From Kingdonia uniflora (taxonomy: Eukaryota; Streptophyta; Magnoliopsida; Ranunculales; Circaeasteraceae), in the NCBI GenBank assembly GCA_014058105.1, contig JACGCM010002086.1, forward strand, positions 806,001 to 870,000: DNA of 64,000 nucleotides, read 5' to 3'. The translations under genes were made by a program, and so were the position numbers. The notes beneath the pieces are model-generated. The model was not told the DNA's origin. It was given only the letters and a program-made list of their open reading frames with translations, and did not search any database. Shown here one piece after another: positions 46,213 through 55,843 of the stretch. The number at the start of each line of letters is the position of its first letter. The first letter of the stretch is position 1.

Positions 46213-46236
46213 AGAGAGAGAGAGAGAGAGAGAGAG
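46213..46236 (+). repeat. (GA)n tract directly before the VPS11 start codon
   Basis: A GA dinucleotide run occupies the last bases of the 5' UTR and abuts the ATG at 46237. It is preceded by a short duplicated leader motif: TAAACCCCAATTGGGATCTC near 46134 and TAAACCCTAATTGGGAGCTC near 46193. Confidence 0.85.
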
Positions 46237-49200
46237 ATGTATCAATGGAGGAAATTCGAGTTCTTTGAAGAGAAATCATCCTCTGGTAGTAGTAAAACCT
46301 CGATATCCGAAGAAGTAACGGGGATGATCGAGTGTTGTTCAAGCGGGAGAGGCAAAATTGTTCTTGGATGTAATGATGGAATGGTGAATTTGCTTGATCG
46401 AGGTTTGAAATTCATCTATGGCTTCCAAGCTCACGCTTCTTCGGTTCTCTTCCTTCAACAACTCAAGGTAATCTTCTCAATTTCCCCAAAAAAATTCAGG
46501 TCAATTTGTAGAGTAAAAGTGTAATAATTTGATCTCCTACTGTGTTGGAAAGCTCAATTTTGTGAAATAATAGCGTAGAATTGCGAGAAACATGTCGAAG
46601 AATGTTACATTTGATCATTTGGATCAACCCATTGTTATATAATTGACATATACCCATTTGAACATATGACTATTTAAGTGGGGCATGGGGGCATCTATAA
46701 TTTAATGGGGTTTGCTAATGCGAAGCTAGTTTCAGTCTCATAGTAGGGATAGAGGTACAAGAATTTGGTATGAATTCGTAGTGTTCTTCGGCTGGTCTTA
46801 GTAGTATATTATATCGATAAGTAATTGCACATGAGTTAGAACGTGTAATACTATGTAGATCGTAAGGTTAATGTGTCCCTTTTCTGTTAGAATCATTTTT
46901 GTCCTTTGTACATTGGGTACATTTTAGTGTTTTTGTAGATTTGACGTTGCTGTGACTAGTCTTGTTAAACTAGGAACTAAAAGTATTTTTATATTGTGAA
47001 AATTCAGCAACGAAATTTCTTGGTGACTATTGGGGAAGAGGAGCAAACGTCTCCACAACTGTCGCCTATATGCCTGAAGGTTTTTGATCTTGATAAGATG
47101 GAAGCGGAGGGTTCAAGCAAGACAAGTCCTGTTTGTGTCCAAATTTTGCGGATATTCACCAATCAGTTTCCCGAAGCTAAGGTACTGCATGTTATACTTT
47201 TTGTGTGAGTAATTCGGTTGATTTGTGTTGCAATATCTGAGTTCTGTTTATACGTTATAAAACTTTGATGGTGTTTACTGCAGATCACATCGTTTTTAGT
47301 CCTTGAAGAAGCTCCCCCGATATTACTCATCTCTATCGGGTTAGACAATGGTAGCATTTACTGCATTAAGGGAGACATTGCACGTGAGCGTATTACTCGT
47401 TTCAAGCTTCAGGTAGAGGATGTTTCAGACAAAAGCCATGCTTCCATTACAGGTCTTGGCTACAAAGTTGATGGTCAAGCTCTTCAGCTATTTGCAGTAA
47501 CTCACACTTCAGTGAGCTTGTTCAGCTTGCAGGACCAACCACCAAGGAGACAAACTCTAGATCAGATTGGCTGTGATGTTAACAGTGTCGCAATGAGTGA
47601 TCGATCGGTTAGTAATCTTATTCCTATCTTTTTAGGGAGAATGTTATAGTCACACAAACTTCTATAGACACTCTCTCACAGTGGCCCATGTGCAGTTAAC
47701 CAATTGTATATTTTCATCGATTATTTGGAGATCCCCCAGAAGACATGAGATAGAGGGGTCACATATATTTATGGAACACTCAAACGATTTTAAAACATAC
47801 GTATGACTAAATATCAATACTCTTATAAGGACTGTTTCCTCGTCACAGAATATCCACACCAAATATAGCCATGCCCTCTTCATTTGTCTACTCAGCACTT
47901 GATTCAACTGAATGCGAAGTGGTGTAATATAACCAATCCCATTTTTTATTCTTAGGAACGCACTGTCTGCTTTCCGATATCCATACGTTTGAGTATTTTT
48001 CCTTGGCAAGTTTTCAGGAGCTTATAATTGGGCGCCCTGAGGCTGTTTACTTCTATGAAGTTGATGGACGTGGTCCTTGTTGGGCTTTCGAAGGAGAGAA
48101 AAGGTTCCTTGGGTGGTTTCGTGGATACTTGTTATGTGTTATTGCAGATCAAAGAAATGGCAAGAATACCTTCAATATTTATGACCTGAAGAATAGATTA
48201 ATTGCTCACAGTTTAGTGGTAAAAGAAGTTTCCCACATGCTTTGTGAATGGGGTAGCATAATTCTTATTATGAGTGATAAATCAGCTTTATGCATAGGAG
48301 AGAAAGACATGGAAAGCAAGTTGGATATGCTTTTTAAGAAGAATCTTTACACTGTTGCCATAAATCTTGTCCAAAGTCAACAAGCAGATGCTGCAGCCAC
48401 TGCCGAAGTTCTAAGAAAATATGGCGATCATTTGTATGGGAAGCAAGATTACGATGAGGCTATGTCTCAATATATCAATACTATTGGTCATCTCGAACCT
48501 TCCTTTGTCATCCAGAAGTTTCTTGATGCTCAAAGAATCTACAACCTTACCAATTACCTGGAAAAACTTCACGAGAAGGGTTTGGCTTCTAAAGATCACA
48601 CCACACTTCTCTTGAACTGCTATACGAAATTGAAAGATGTTGAAAAGCTAAATTTGTTCATTAAAGGTGAAGATGGTGGCATTGGAGAGCATAAGTTTGA
48701 CGTGGAAACCGCAATAAGAGTTTGCCGTGCGGCTGGGTATCATGAGCATGCAATGTATGTTGCTAAGAAGGCGGGTAAGCATGAATGGTACTTAAAGATC
48801 TTGCTTGAAGACCTCGGTGGATATCAAGAAGCTCTGCAATATATTTCAAGCCTTGAACCGAGCCAAGCTGGGATCACTGTAAAACAGTATGGTAAGATTC
48901 TTGTGGAGCACAAGCCAAGTGAGACTATCGAGATACTCATGAGGCTTTGCACTGAGGACCAAGAGCTGGCCAACAGAGGGAACTCAAATGGTACATATTT
49001 ATCTATGTTGCCTTCTCCTGTTGACTTTCTCGACATTTTTATTCATCACCCAGACTCGCTTATGGATTTTCTCGAAAAATATACGGGCAAGGTGAAAGAT
49101 TCTCCGGCTCAAGTAGAAATTCACAATACGCTTTTGGAGCTTTACTTGTCTAAGGACTTAAACTTTCCGTCAATCTCACAAGAAAATGGAGTTGGAGAGG

Positions 49201-51324
49201 TAAATGGTAGTATAACTAGAACAGAGTCCAAGAAGAAACTGAGTGAGGAGAAAAAGGAAGCCGATAAAGAAAAGAATCGCTTGGAAAGACTCGAGAAGGG
49301 ATTATGTTTGCTTAAGACTGCCTGGCCATCAGAAACTGAACATCCATTTTTCGAGTTGGATCTCGCTATCATTCTTTGTGAGATGAATGCCTTTAAGGAA
49401 GGATTACTATTTTTATATGAGAAAATGAAGCTTTACAAAGAAGTGATTGCTTGTTACATGCAAGCCCATGATCACAAGGGATTAATTGCATGCTGTAAGA
49501 AGTTGGGGGATTCAAACAAAGGTGGAGACCCATCCCTCTGGGCGGATCTGCTCAAGTATTTTAGCGAGCTTGGAGAAGATTGCTCCAAAGAAGTAAAGGA
49601 AGTATTAACATATATTGAAAGGGATGATATTCTACCTCCAATCGTTGTTCTTCAAACGTTGTCTAAGAACCCATGCCTCACTCTCTCAGTCGTCAAGGAT
49701 TACATTGCTCGAAAACTTGAACAGGAATCAAAGTTAATTGAAGAGGACCATCGAGCCATAGATAAATATCAGGTCAGTTTTTTTTTAAGTTTCACTACTT
49801 TACAAGATTACTTTATTTTGCGTAAATATTTCAACATTGATTTACACCATAAGAAATAACAGTAATCTCATTTTTGTCAACCTCTAAGTAGGATCAGAAA
49901 TCACATAAATGAAAAGTGAACCAAAATGTAGACATAGGGGAGCAGTTTCTTAGCTTGAGTGTGAGAATATCCAAATCATAAATATATGTACTTGTTGATT
50001 CTTGACATCCAATATGAGGTTAGCCATCTCATGTTTTATAGTTTTATAACCTTTGACGGGATTGTTTTACTTAACAATGGAAACAAACATAATACCAAAG
50101 GGCCATCTCAGGTTAGCCATTTCATGTTTTATAGTTCTCTGAGCTGATTTTTATTTAGGACATTGATTATTCCAGCTGTGTGTTTTGCTAATCCAGTAGG
50201 TTGTAACAGAATACCAAAGGGCCCTTGTCTGTTTAAGTGCTCTTTTTTCCAGTTGTCTTGTATGCACAAATAAGTGTTTCGTTGAAATATCTTCACTGGA
50301 TTGTCAAAAGCCCAACTTATAATATCAATTTCCTCTTTTTACCTGATAAAATGCACAACAATAACACAGATTTAACTTCACTTTATGCCATTTTGTTTTC
50401 TCCTCCCCTTTAGTATGAGATGAAATGAAATCTTAATGCAGGTCTTTTATAAAGAATATACAGTAATACAAATAAACAGTAAGCCGCTGTTGTTAATATA
50501 ATTATTTGGATTAATGGAGTTAAATTTGAACTACGTAACTTATACTGTCACTCTGTACTCAATAAGGATTATTTAGTATACGTGCTATTATATGTCGCTA
50601 TTGAACCACACGTAAATAAAAGGTCAAAGATAGTACAGTATCAAAACTAAATAAACATAGTATCTGTTCAATTTGAATGAAGTTTGTCAAATTTCGGAGA
50701 AGAATACCAAATAACAAAAAATGTTTAAGGCATCGTAAGCACGGCCATTTTTTAACAATTAATGAAGACAATGTTTTTCTGAAAATTTGGGACCAGCATT
50801 TCTGCACCCCAAATGAATGAGTTCTATTGTCCTTGAATGTTTACTCTTCTCAAAATATGGAACTCTTGATCCAAAAAATAAAATAAAAAATCAACTTTTC
50901 ATTGATGATTGAGAAAATTGTGATAATTATGCAGCAAGAGACATTGACCATGAGGAAAGAAATCCAAGATCTTAGGACAAATGCAAGGATATTCCAGCTT
51001 AGTAAATGCACGGCATGCACTTTCACTCTGGACCTTCCTGCCGTTCACTTCATGTGCATGCACTCATTCCATCAACGGTGCCTTGGAGACAACGAAAAAG
51101 AATGCCCGGAGTGTGCTCCTGAGTATAGATCTGTGTTAGAAATGAAGAGAAATTTAGAGCAAAACTCTAAAAGCCAGGATCTGTTCTTCCAACAAGTGAA
51201 GAGTTCCAAAGATGGGTTTTCTGTCATTGCAGAGTATTTTGGGAAGGGAATTGTTAGCAAAACGAGTAATGGACCTACGGACAATCTGAGATCAGGTAGT
51301 GTGGCCTCCAACAGTGGCTTCTAA
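46237..51324 (+). CDS. VPS11: Vacuolar protein sorting-associated protein 11
   Basis: Five exons, 46237-46467, 47008-47181, 47284-47607, 48018-49772 and 50935-51324, all in phase 0 with GT/AG sites, give about 957 residues, the usual plant VPS11 length. The N-terminal third (MYQWRKFEFFEEK onward) is the predicted beta-propeller. The middle is an alpha-solenoid/clathrin heavy-chain-repeat region (AIRVCRAAGYHEHAMYVAKK). Then come a Lys/Glu-rich coiled coil (SEEKKEADKEKNRLERLEKG) and a C-terminal RING-H2 with spacing C-x2-C...C-x-H-x2-H-x2-C...C-x2-C, ending in CPEC. VPS11 is a core subunit of the HOPS and CORVET tethering complexes at endosomes and the tonoplast. The upstream region is largely MITE-derived. 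Confidence 0.95.
49773..50934 (+). other. VPS11 fourth intron
   Basis: About 1.16-kb intron between the solenoid exon and the RING exon. It contains a short direct duplication around 50015-50140 (AGGTTAGCCATYTCATGTTTTATAGTT, twice). No other gene recognised. Confidence 0.7.
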
Positions 51325-52160
51325 GGAGAATGCTTTTCATGACATGAAACACAAGAATGTCTATGGGGATAATTGTTTGAAGTGACATTGAGTCAGACAA
51401 CTTCCAGGATGGTAAAACATGGAACGCTTTTTTTCCCCTTTACATCCCTCGAGATGTTAAAAGTTGTCAGCCCTATGAGAGGAATGTGGAAATGTGAGCT
51501 GTTTTTATATCATCAGTCATTACTTTTGCATTTTTCTTTGCCAGTGTTGGGTGGGGCTTGTAGAACTCCATGGTTTGATTGCGAGCATTATATTATGGCT
51601 GACAGCTCCGGATGAGAAAGATTTGGTTTTATTACGTGTTTGCCAGAGTTTAATCAGTGACTGTGAATATACAGCTGAGATTTGTTTCTTTGGGGAAAAA
51701 AAATATATATATATGGATGTAAGGCATTAAGACTGTATCATTCATTGCCTTCCATGTTGAATTTCGTTTTAGTGTATAATACTGCAGATTATTTTCAAGA
51801 TGCGATAAACTAAATGTACTTCTGTAATCAATGTATTATAGGAAAGTCTGGTACTTGTTCTCCTTTTTATCATTTGTTTCTGTGTTGACTACAACAAATT
51901 CGCGTACGTATGAAATGTAAGTGTTAAGTTTGTTGTGTTAAGCCACTTTGGATTAAAAAAATACTATACTCTTGCAATCCAGGATTCCGATAATTAGCCT
52001 TTTGGTGTTCACAATGTCTGATTTGCTCACTTCTGTTACCCATTATTGAGCAGACCTCGAGTAAAATCACGGGAATACGGAAACTGTGTGGTCATGTATC
52101 TTTGTTGGATGACACTTGGTTTGGCAATTGGCAGGCGATAGAGAATCTGAACTCTGGAAA
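51325..52160. other. VPS11 3' UTR and spacer before the U5 cluster
   Basis: Frames at 51373-51615 and 51494-51730 are in the probable 3' UTR and have no features. The part after about 52000 resembles the DNA preceding the third U5 gene (GAGCA-AATTCGAGTAAAA-type block), suggesting that the duplicated unit of the U5 cluster extends upstream. Confidence 0.45.
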
Positions 52161-52164
52161 TATA

Positions 52165-52215
52165 ATCCCACATTGGAAGAGAAAGGTAATCTGGTTTGTG
52201 TTGGTTTTTATATAG
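52165..52215 (+). promoter_or_regulatory. snRNA promoter of U5 copy 1 (USE and TATA)
   Basis: The USE-like ATCCCACATTG at 52165-52175 matches the plant consensus RTCCCACATCG except for one base. TATATAG starts at 52209, leaving 33 bases between them, the Pol II-type spacing of plant snRNA genes. Confidence 0.88.
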
Positions 52216-52237
52216 TCTGTTCCCTGTTCAACACTTG

Positions 52238-52370
52238 AACTTAAGCAGCTGTGTGGTGAGCACAAAGCGAACTATTCTTTCGCCTTTTACTAAAGAATAC
52301 CGTGTGCTCGCTACAATAAGCAGCATACTCTTATTTTTGGAGGGTTTTCCTTTATTAGGAAGGCCCTAAC
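52238..52370 (+). ncRNA. U5 snRNA gene, copy 1
   Basis: Contains the invariant U5 loop 1 (CGCCTTTTACT) closed by the stem TATTCTTT/AAAGAATA. The outer stem is GTGAGCACA/TGTGCTCGC. Then follow the Sm site ATTTTTGG and a 3' stem-loop (AGGGTTTTCCT...AGGAAGGCCCT). U5 aligns exon ends in the spliceosome through loop 1. The 5' end is placed about 29 bases after TATA, so it is accurate to a few bases. Confidence 0.92.
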
Positions 52371-52430
52371 ATATCAATTTATCTAAAACATTTTTCTGTG
52401 TTTGCAATTCTTCATGTTTTGCAAGTATTA

Positions 52431-52996
52431 GAGCAACTCTTAAAGTGTCTCAGAGCACCCACAGCAGCTAGGTACACCCTGACGTGGCAGGGTGAATTCC
52501 CAATCCTTCCCAAAAATTCAAGGATTCATGCAGCGCATTTCTAAACTGCGTGAGATCTTTTTTTAAAAATTATGCCGGGCACTGCACGTTGGAAATTTAC
52601 CTTCAAATTCACCTTCAACTGCTGTGAGGTGGATTGGATTCACCCCAAAATTCATCCAATCCACTCTCTTAACTGCTGGGGATGCTCTCACTACCTTGGA
52701 ATCTAAGGTGCCACCTAGGATTTTTGTCCGACTTGGATTTGAGTCTCCAAAAACAAGGTTGATTACATCGCGATTGGGCGTTTTTAAAAAAAAAATTCAA
52801 ATCAGGCGCCCAAGTCTTATCCACCTGATGAATTTTAATTTTTTTTTTTCCAAAGAAAGTGAAATAGGCGCCCAAGTGTTGGGCACCTGTTAAAAAAAAT
52901 AAGTCAGGTAGTGTAAGAGGAAATAGAGCCTCACTCACAGACTTGGATTTGGCTTTTTTTCAACCAAGTCAGTGAGGCACTTTAGGAGATATGCTC
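52431..52996. mobile_element. MITE family B, copy 2, containing a nested family A MITE
   Basis: The left terminus GAGCAACTCTTAAAGTGTCT and right terminus CACTTTAGGAGATATGCTC are inverted repeats. Exact TTA target duplications lie at 52428-52430 and 52997-52999. After removal of the nested element at 52453-52690 the left end reads continuously into CACTACCTTGGAATC, matching the pattern of copy 1. No coding capacity. Confidence 0.85.
52453..52687. mobile_element. MITE family A, copy 3, nested
   Basis: Termini GAGCACCCACAGCAGCTAGG and AACTGCTGGGGATGCTC are inverted repeats. Flanking TCA duplications (52450-52452 and 52688-52690) mark an exact insertion into the family B element. It is shorter than copies 1 and 2 (235 bp). 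Confidence 0.88.
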
Positions 52997-53358
52997 TTAG
53001 TCATTTTAATGTCAGTGATAGTCGTACAATACGAGATGAAATGTAAGATTATATTGGTTGATGTTAGGAGTTGGCAGCCCAAGGTAAAAGGTTTTTTGTA
53101 TGTATAGAGAAACACAATTAAGAATCAATAAAGATATAACGTCTTCTCTTTCAATTGCCCTCATATAGAAGAACTATTTAGCTAGAATCTATTATTCCTC
53201 AACAGTCGCAATGCTGTTTAGTCGTTGCTTATGGGCGTACTGTTTCTATCGACTGTAAACGCAACACCACTGTAGAATGTGCCTAACAATACTACATTGA
53301 GATTACCAAGTGTAGAAAACTGAAATGCAGAAATTAAATATAAATGTTCAGAAATATA

Positions 53359-53407
53359 GTCCCACATTGAGAGTTTATAACAATCTGGCAAATGTAAATA
53401 TCTATAG
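53359..53407 (+). promoter_or_regulatory. snRNA promoter of U5 copy 2 (USE and TATA)
   Basis: GTCCCACATTG at 53359-53369 (one mismatch to RTCCCACATCG) and TATAG at 53403, again with 33 bases between. Confidence 0.88.
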
Positions 53408-53430
53408 ATTGGGCATTTTGTGGCATTTTA

Positions 53431-53563
53431 AACTTAAGCAGCTGCGTGGTGAGCACAAAGCGAACTATTCTTTCGCCTTTTACTAAAGAATACCGTGTGC
53501 TCGCTACAATAAGCAGCATACTCTTATTTTTGGAGGGTTTTTCCTAACTGGAAGGGCCCTAAC
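53431..53563 (+). ncRNA. U5 snRNA gene, copy 2
   Basis: Same architecture as copy 1: AACTTAAGCAGCTG start, loop 1 CGCCTTTTACT, Sm site ATTTTTGG, 3' hairpin and CCCTAAC end. Immediately downstream, CAAAGCAGTGTCTCAAAA resembles the plant snRNA 3'-end box CA(N)AGTNNAA. Confidence 0.92.
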
Positions 53564-53565
53564 AA

Positions 53566-53872
53566 AGCAGTGTCTCAAAAACTTTACTTCATTTGCATCT
53601 CTCAAGTTGTTTTCATCCTTAGTGCAATTACTTACATTTTTTTATCCCAAGTTTTAGGTGTCTGATTTAATTAATTTTTTATTTTTTTAAACAATCGGGC
53701 TCAAGTCTTAGGTGTCATTTGAATTTTTTGTGAAAAAAATAATTAGGCGTTTGATTAAAAAACAAACATAGACACAATCTTGCATTTAGAGTCAAACGAG
53801 GGGCTGTTGGAGCTCGGAAATCCTATGTGACACATTGGAAAGCAAATCAGTGAGGCACTTTAGGAGATGCTC
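53566..53872. mobile_element. MITE family B, copy 3, left end eroded
   Basis: The right terminus CAGTGAGGCACTTTAGGAGATGCTC ends at 53872 and is followed by TAA. The interior GGGCTCAAGTCTTAGGTG and TTAGGCGTTTGA blocks match family B. The left terminus is not intact and abuts the 3' end of U5 copy 2. Confidence 0.6.
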
Positions 53873-54179
53873 TAAGGTTTGAGAGAACTGTAATTAATCA
53901 AGTTGATCAAGTTGTGCAGGTAGGGGATAAAAGTCAATATTCGGTAGAGGCAACCGCTTTGGATACAAAAAAGAAAAATCTGTCACAGCCCAAGGTGTCC
54001 GATTTCCATCTGATTTATATCTTTGTTGAGCAAATTCGAGTAAAACGATGAAAGAAGATATCCATTGGAGAATCACTGCAACCACGGTTGGTTTCTCTAT
54101 TAGCCTTAATTGATAGTAAATATACAGAAACTGTGGTCTATTAGTCTTATAGATGGAGAACTCAGTGTGGAGAAATATA

Positions 54180-54230
54180 GTCCCACATTGGATGAGAGAA
54201 AGAATCTGTCTATCATTTGTTTGTATATAG
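54180..54230 (+). promoter_or_regulatory. snRNA promoter of U5 copy 3 (USE and TATA)
   Basis: GTCCCACATTG at 54180-54190 and TATATAG starting 54224, 33 bases apart, as in the other two copies. Confidence 0.88.
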
Positions 54231-54251
54231 TGAGTTCCTAGTTCAAATGTA

Positions 54252-54385
54252 AACTTAAGCAGCTGTGCAGTGAGCACAAAGCGAACTATTCTTTCGCCTT
54301 TTACTAAAGAATACCGTGTGCTCGCTGCAATAAACAGCATACTCTCATTTTTGGAGGGCCTTCCTTTTACTAGGATGGCCCTAAC
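54252..54385 (+). ncRNA. U5 snRNA gene, copy 3
   Basis: Starts AACTTAAGCAGCTGTGCAG. Loop 1 CGCCTTTTACT and its closing stem are identical to the other copies. The Sm site is ATTTTTGG and the 3' hairpin is GAGGGCCTTCCTTTTACTAG...GGCCCTAAC. Differences from copies 1 and 2 are few and lie mainly in the 5' region, the linker before the Sm site and the 3' hairpin, all compatible with a functional variant. Confidence 0.92.
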
Positions 54386-55843
54386 AAAGCAAAATCACAA
54401 AATATTTACCGCTGTTGAAATAGCACTTCATCTTGGCCTAGTCCCTGAAAGGGTAGTTTTTATTTATTTACGCTTAGCCTCAATTCATGACTACGAGGGA
54501 CTATCATAAATTTCTTACCCGGGCACCAGTTGGGTTTAGGTTAAGAAACATCAAACTCAACTTACTTATTAAATATGTCAGAGTCGTAAATTCACACCTG
54601 ACCTGCATATAATTTCCGTCGACCCGATCCAACCCGTATGATTTTTTAAAATCACAAAATGCAACTGGCAGATAATTAGAGTGTGATTCAGAGAGCTTTT
54701 GAAATTCAAAAGTGAGATGAGATCAAAAACTCACTATAAAGAGGCTTGACTTTCCTCTAGTAGAGGAAAACAATCTACAGAAAATACACAAATTAGAAAA
54801 ATATATTTAAACATTGGGAGAGAATGAAAAGATGTTAGAACAAAAGTTTAACCCATGAGAATACTAAAGAGTATCGGAGTCATTATGATCGAAAGACTCT
54901 TAGCTCCAAAACAAAGTGAGAGAGTGTGAGATTAAACAATCAAACAAATTTGAAGAAACGCAAAAGGGAAAACAGAGAATTCTTGTTTCGAATAATTAAA
55001 CGTAAAAAAAAAAATCTATTGAAAAAAGTTGAATTAAATAGAAGATAAGGAAAAATTTATTATCATATTTGTCAAAGTAGTGTTTTTCAGCGAGTAGTTG
55101 GTTAGAGTATAACATTAAATTACATTCAAGTTAAAACGGGTTTGCGGGTCCAACCCAAACCCGACCTGTTATCTAAACGGGCTAGTTGGGTCAATCCGAA
55201 TTGACCCAACTAACCCACAAATGTTAAACCCAAACTTACAAAATTCAAGTTGGGTTCGAGTCAAATTGTCAGCCCTATCCAATATTAACAATGGGACGAA
55301 CCATCATTTTCCCACTTTTGTGTGGATATAAGATTAACGCACAATTCTACACTATAACCCGATTTTTTGTTTATCTTGGTCATCATATTACTTCCCACCG
55401 TGATGCAATATACTAAGACAGATAGGGTATTTGTTTTTCCATTTTTATTTTTATTTTAAATCCAGAAGTTCGTTTGGTTCATCATTTTTCACCATCCTCC
55501 ACAAGCTGCACACTCCATTTTAAGTCAGGATAAATCCCCTGACATATATCCCCAGAGTTGAGTTTCAAACTATGACCTCATTCCAAAATTTAACTTCAAC
55601 CAATGTTCTCTTATTCTTTTCCCGATTTAACCAATTCATCGTAGCTTCCCTACAAAGAATCTCTTGGACTCCTAATAGTGGGTTAAGTACAATGTACCAC
55701 ACGTGTGAAAAGAGACACGTACACAATAACTTACGTGGCACTCAATTTAGCGGCAAATTTTCGCGGGACCCACTCAAAAGTTGGCGAAATCAAGTGAGAG
55801 AGTGAGATCTCTCTATTCTCGACGGAACAATCTCTCGTCGCAA
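54386..55843. other. Spacer with CGGGTT-rich repeat, upstream of the SAM gene
   Basis: From about 54520 to 55285 there are many GGGTTTAGG-, CCCGACC- and GGGTCAACCC-like motifs in both orientations near the two ends, the right end being AATTGTCAGCCCTA. This resembles the small GGGGTGGCA-type element at 3.1 kb and is probably a related non-autonomous DNA transposon. No gene recognised. Confidence 0.4.

Noticed and set aside
52624..52938. Frames in both directions across 52.6-52.9 kb
   Set aside because: They lie entirely inside the nested MITEs.
53894..54340. 148-residue open frame on the minus strand
   Set aside because: It runs antisense through U5 copy 3 and its promoter; a similar frame runs through U5 copy 2. 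The open frame is a by-product of conserved snRNA sequence.
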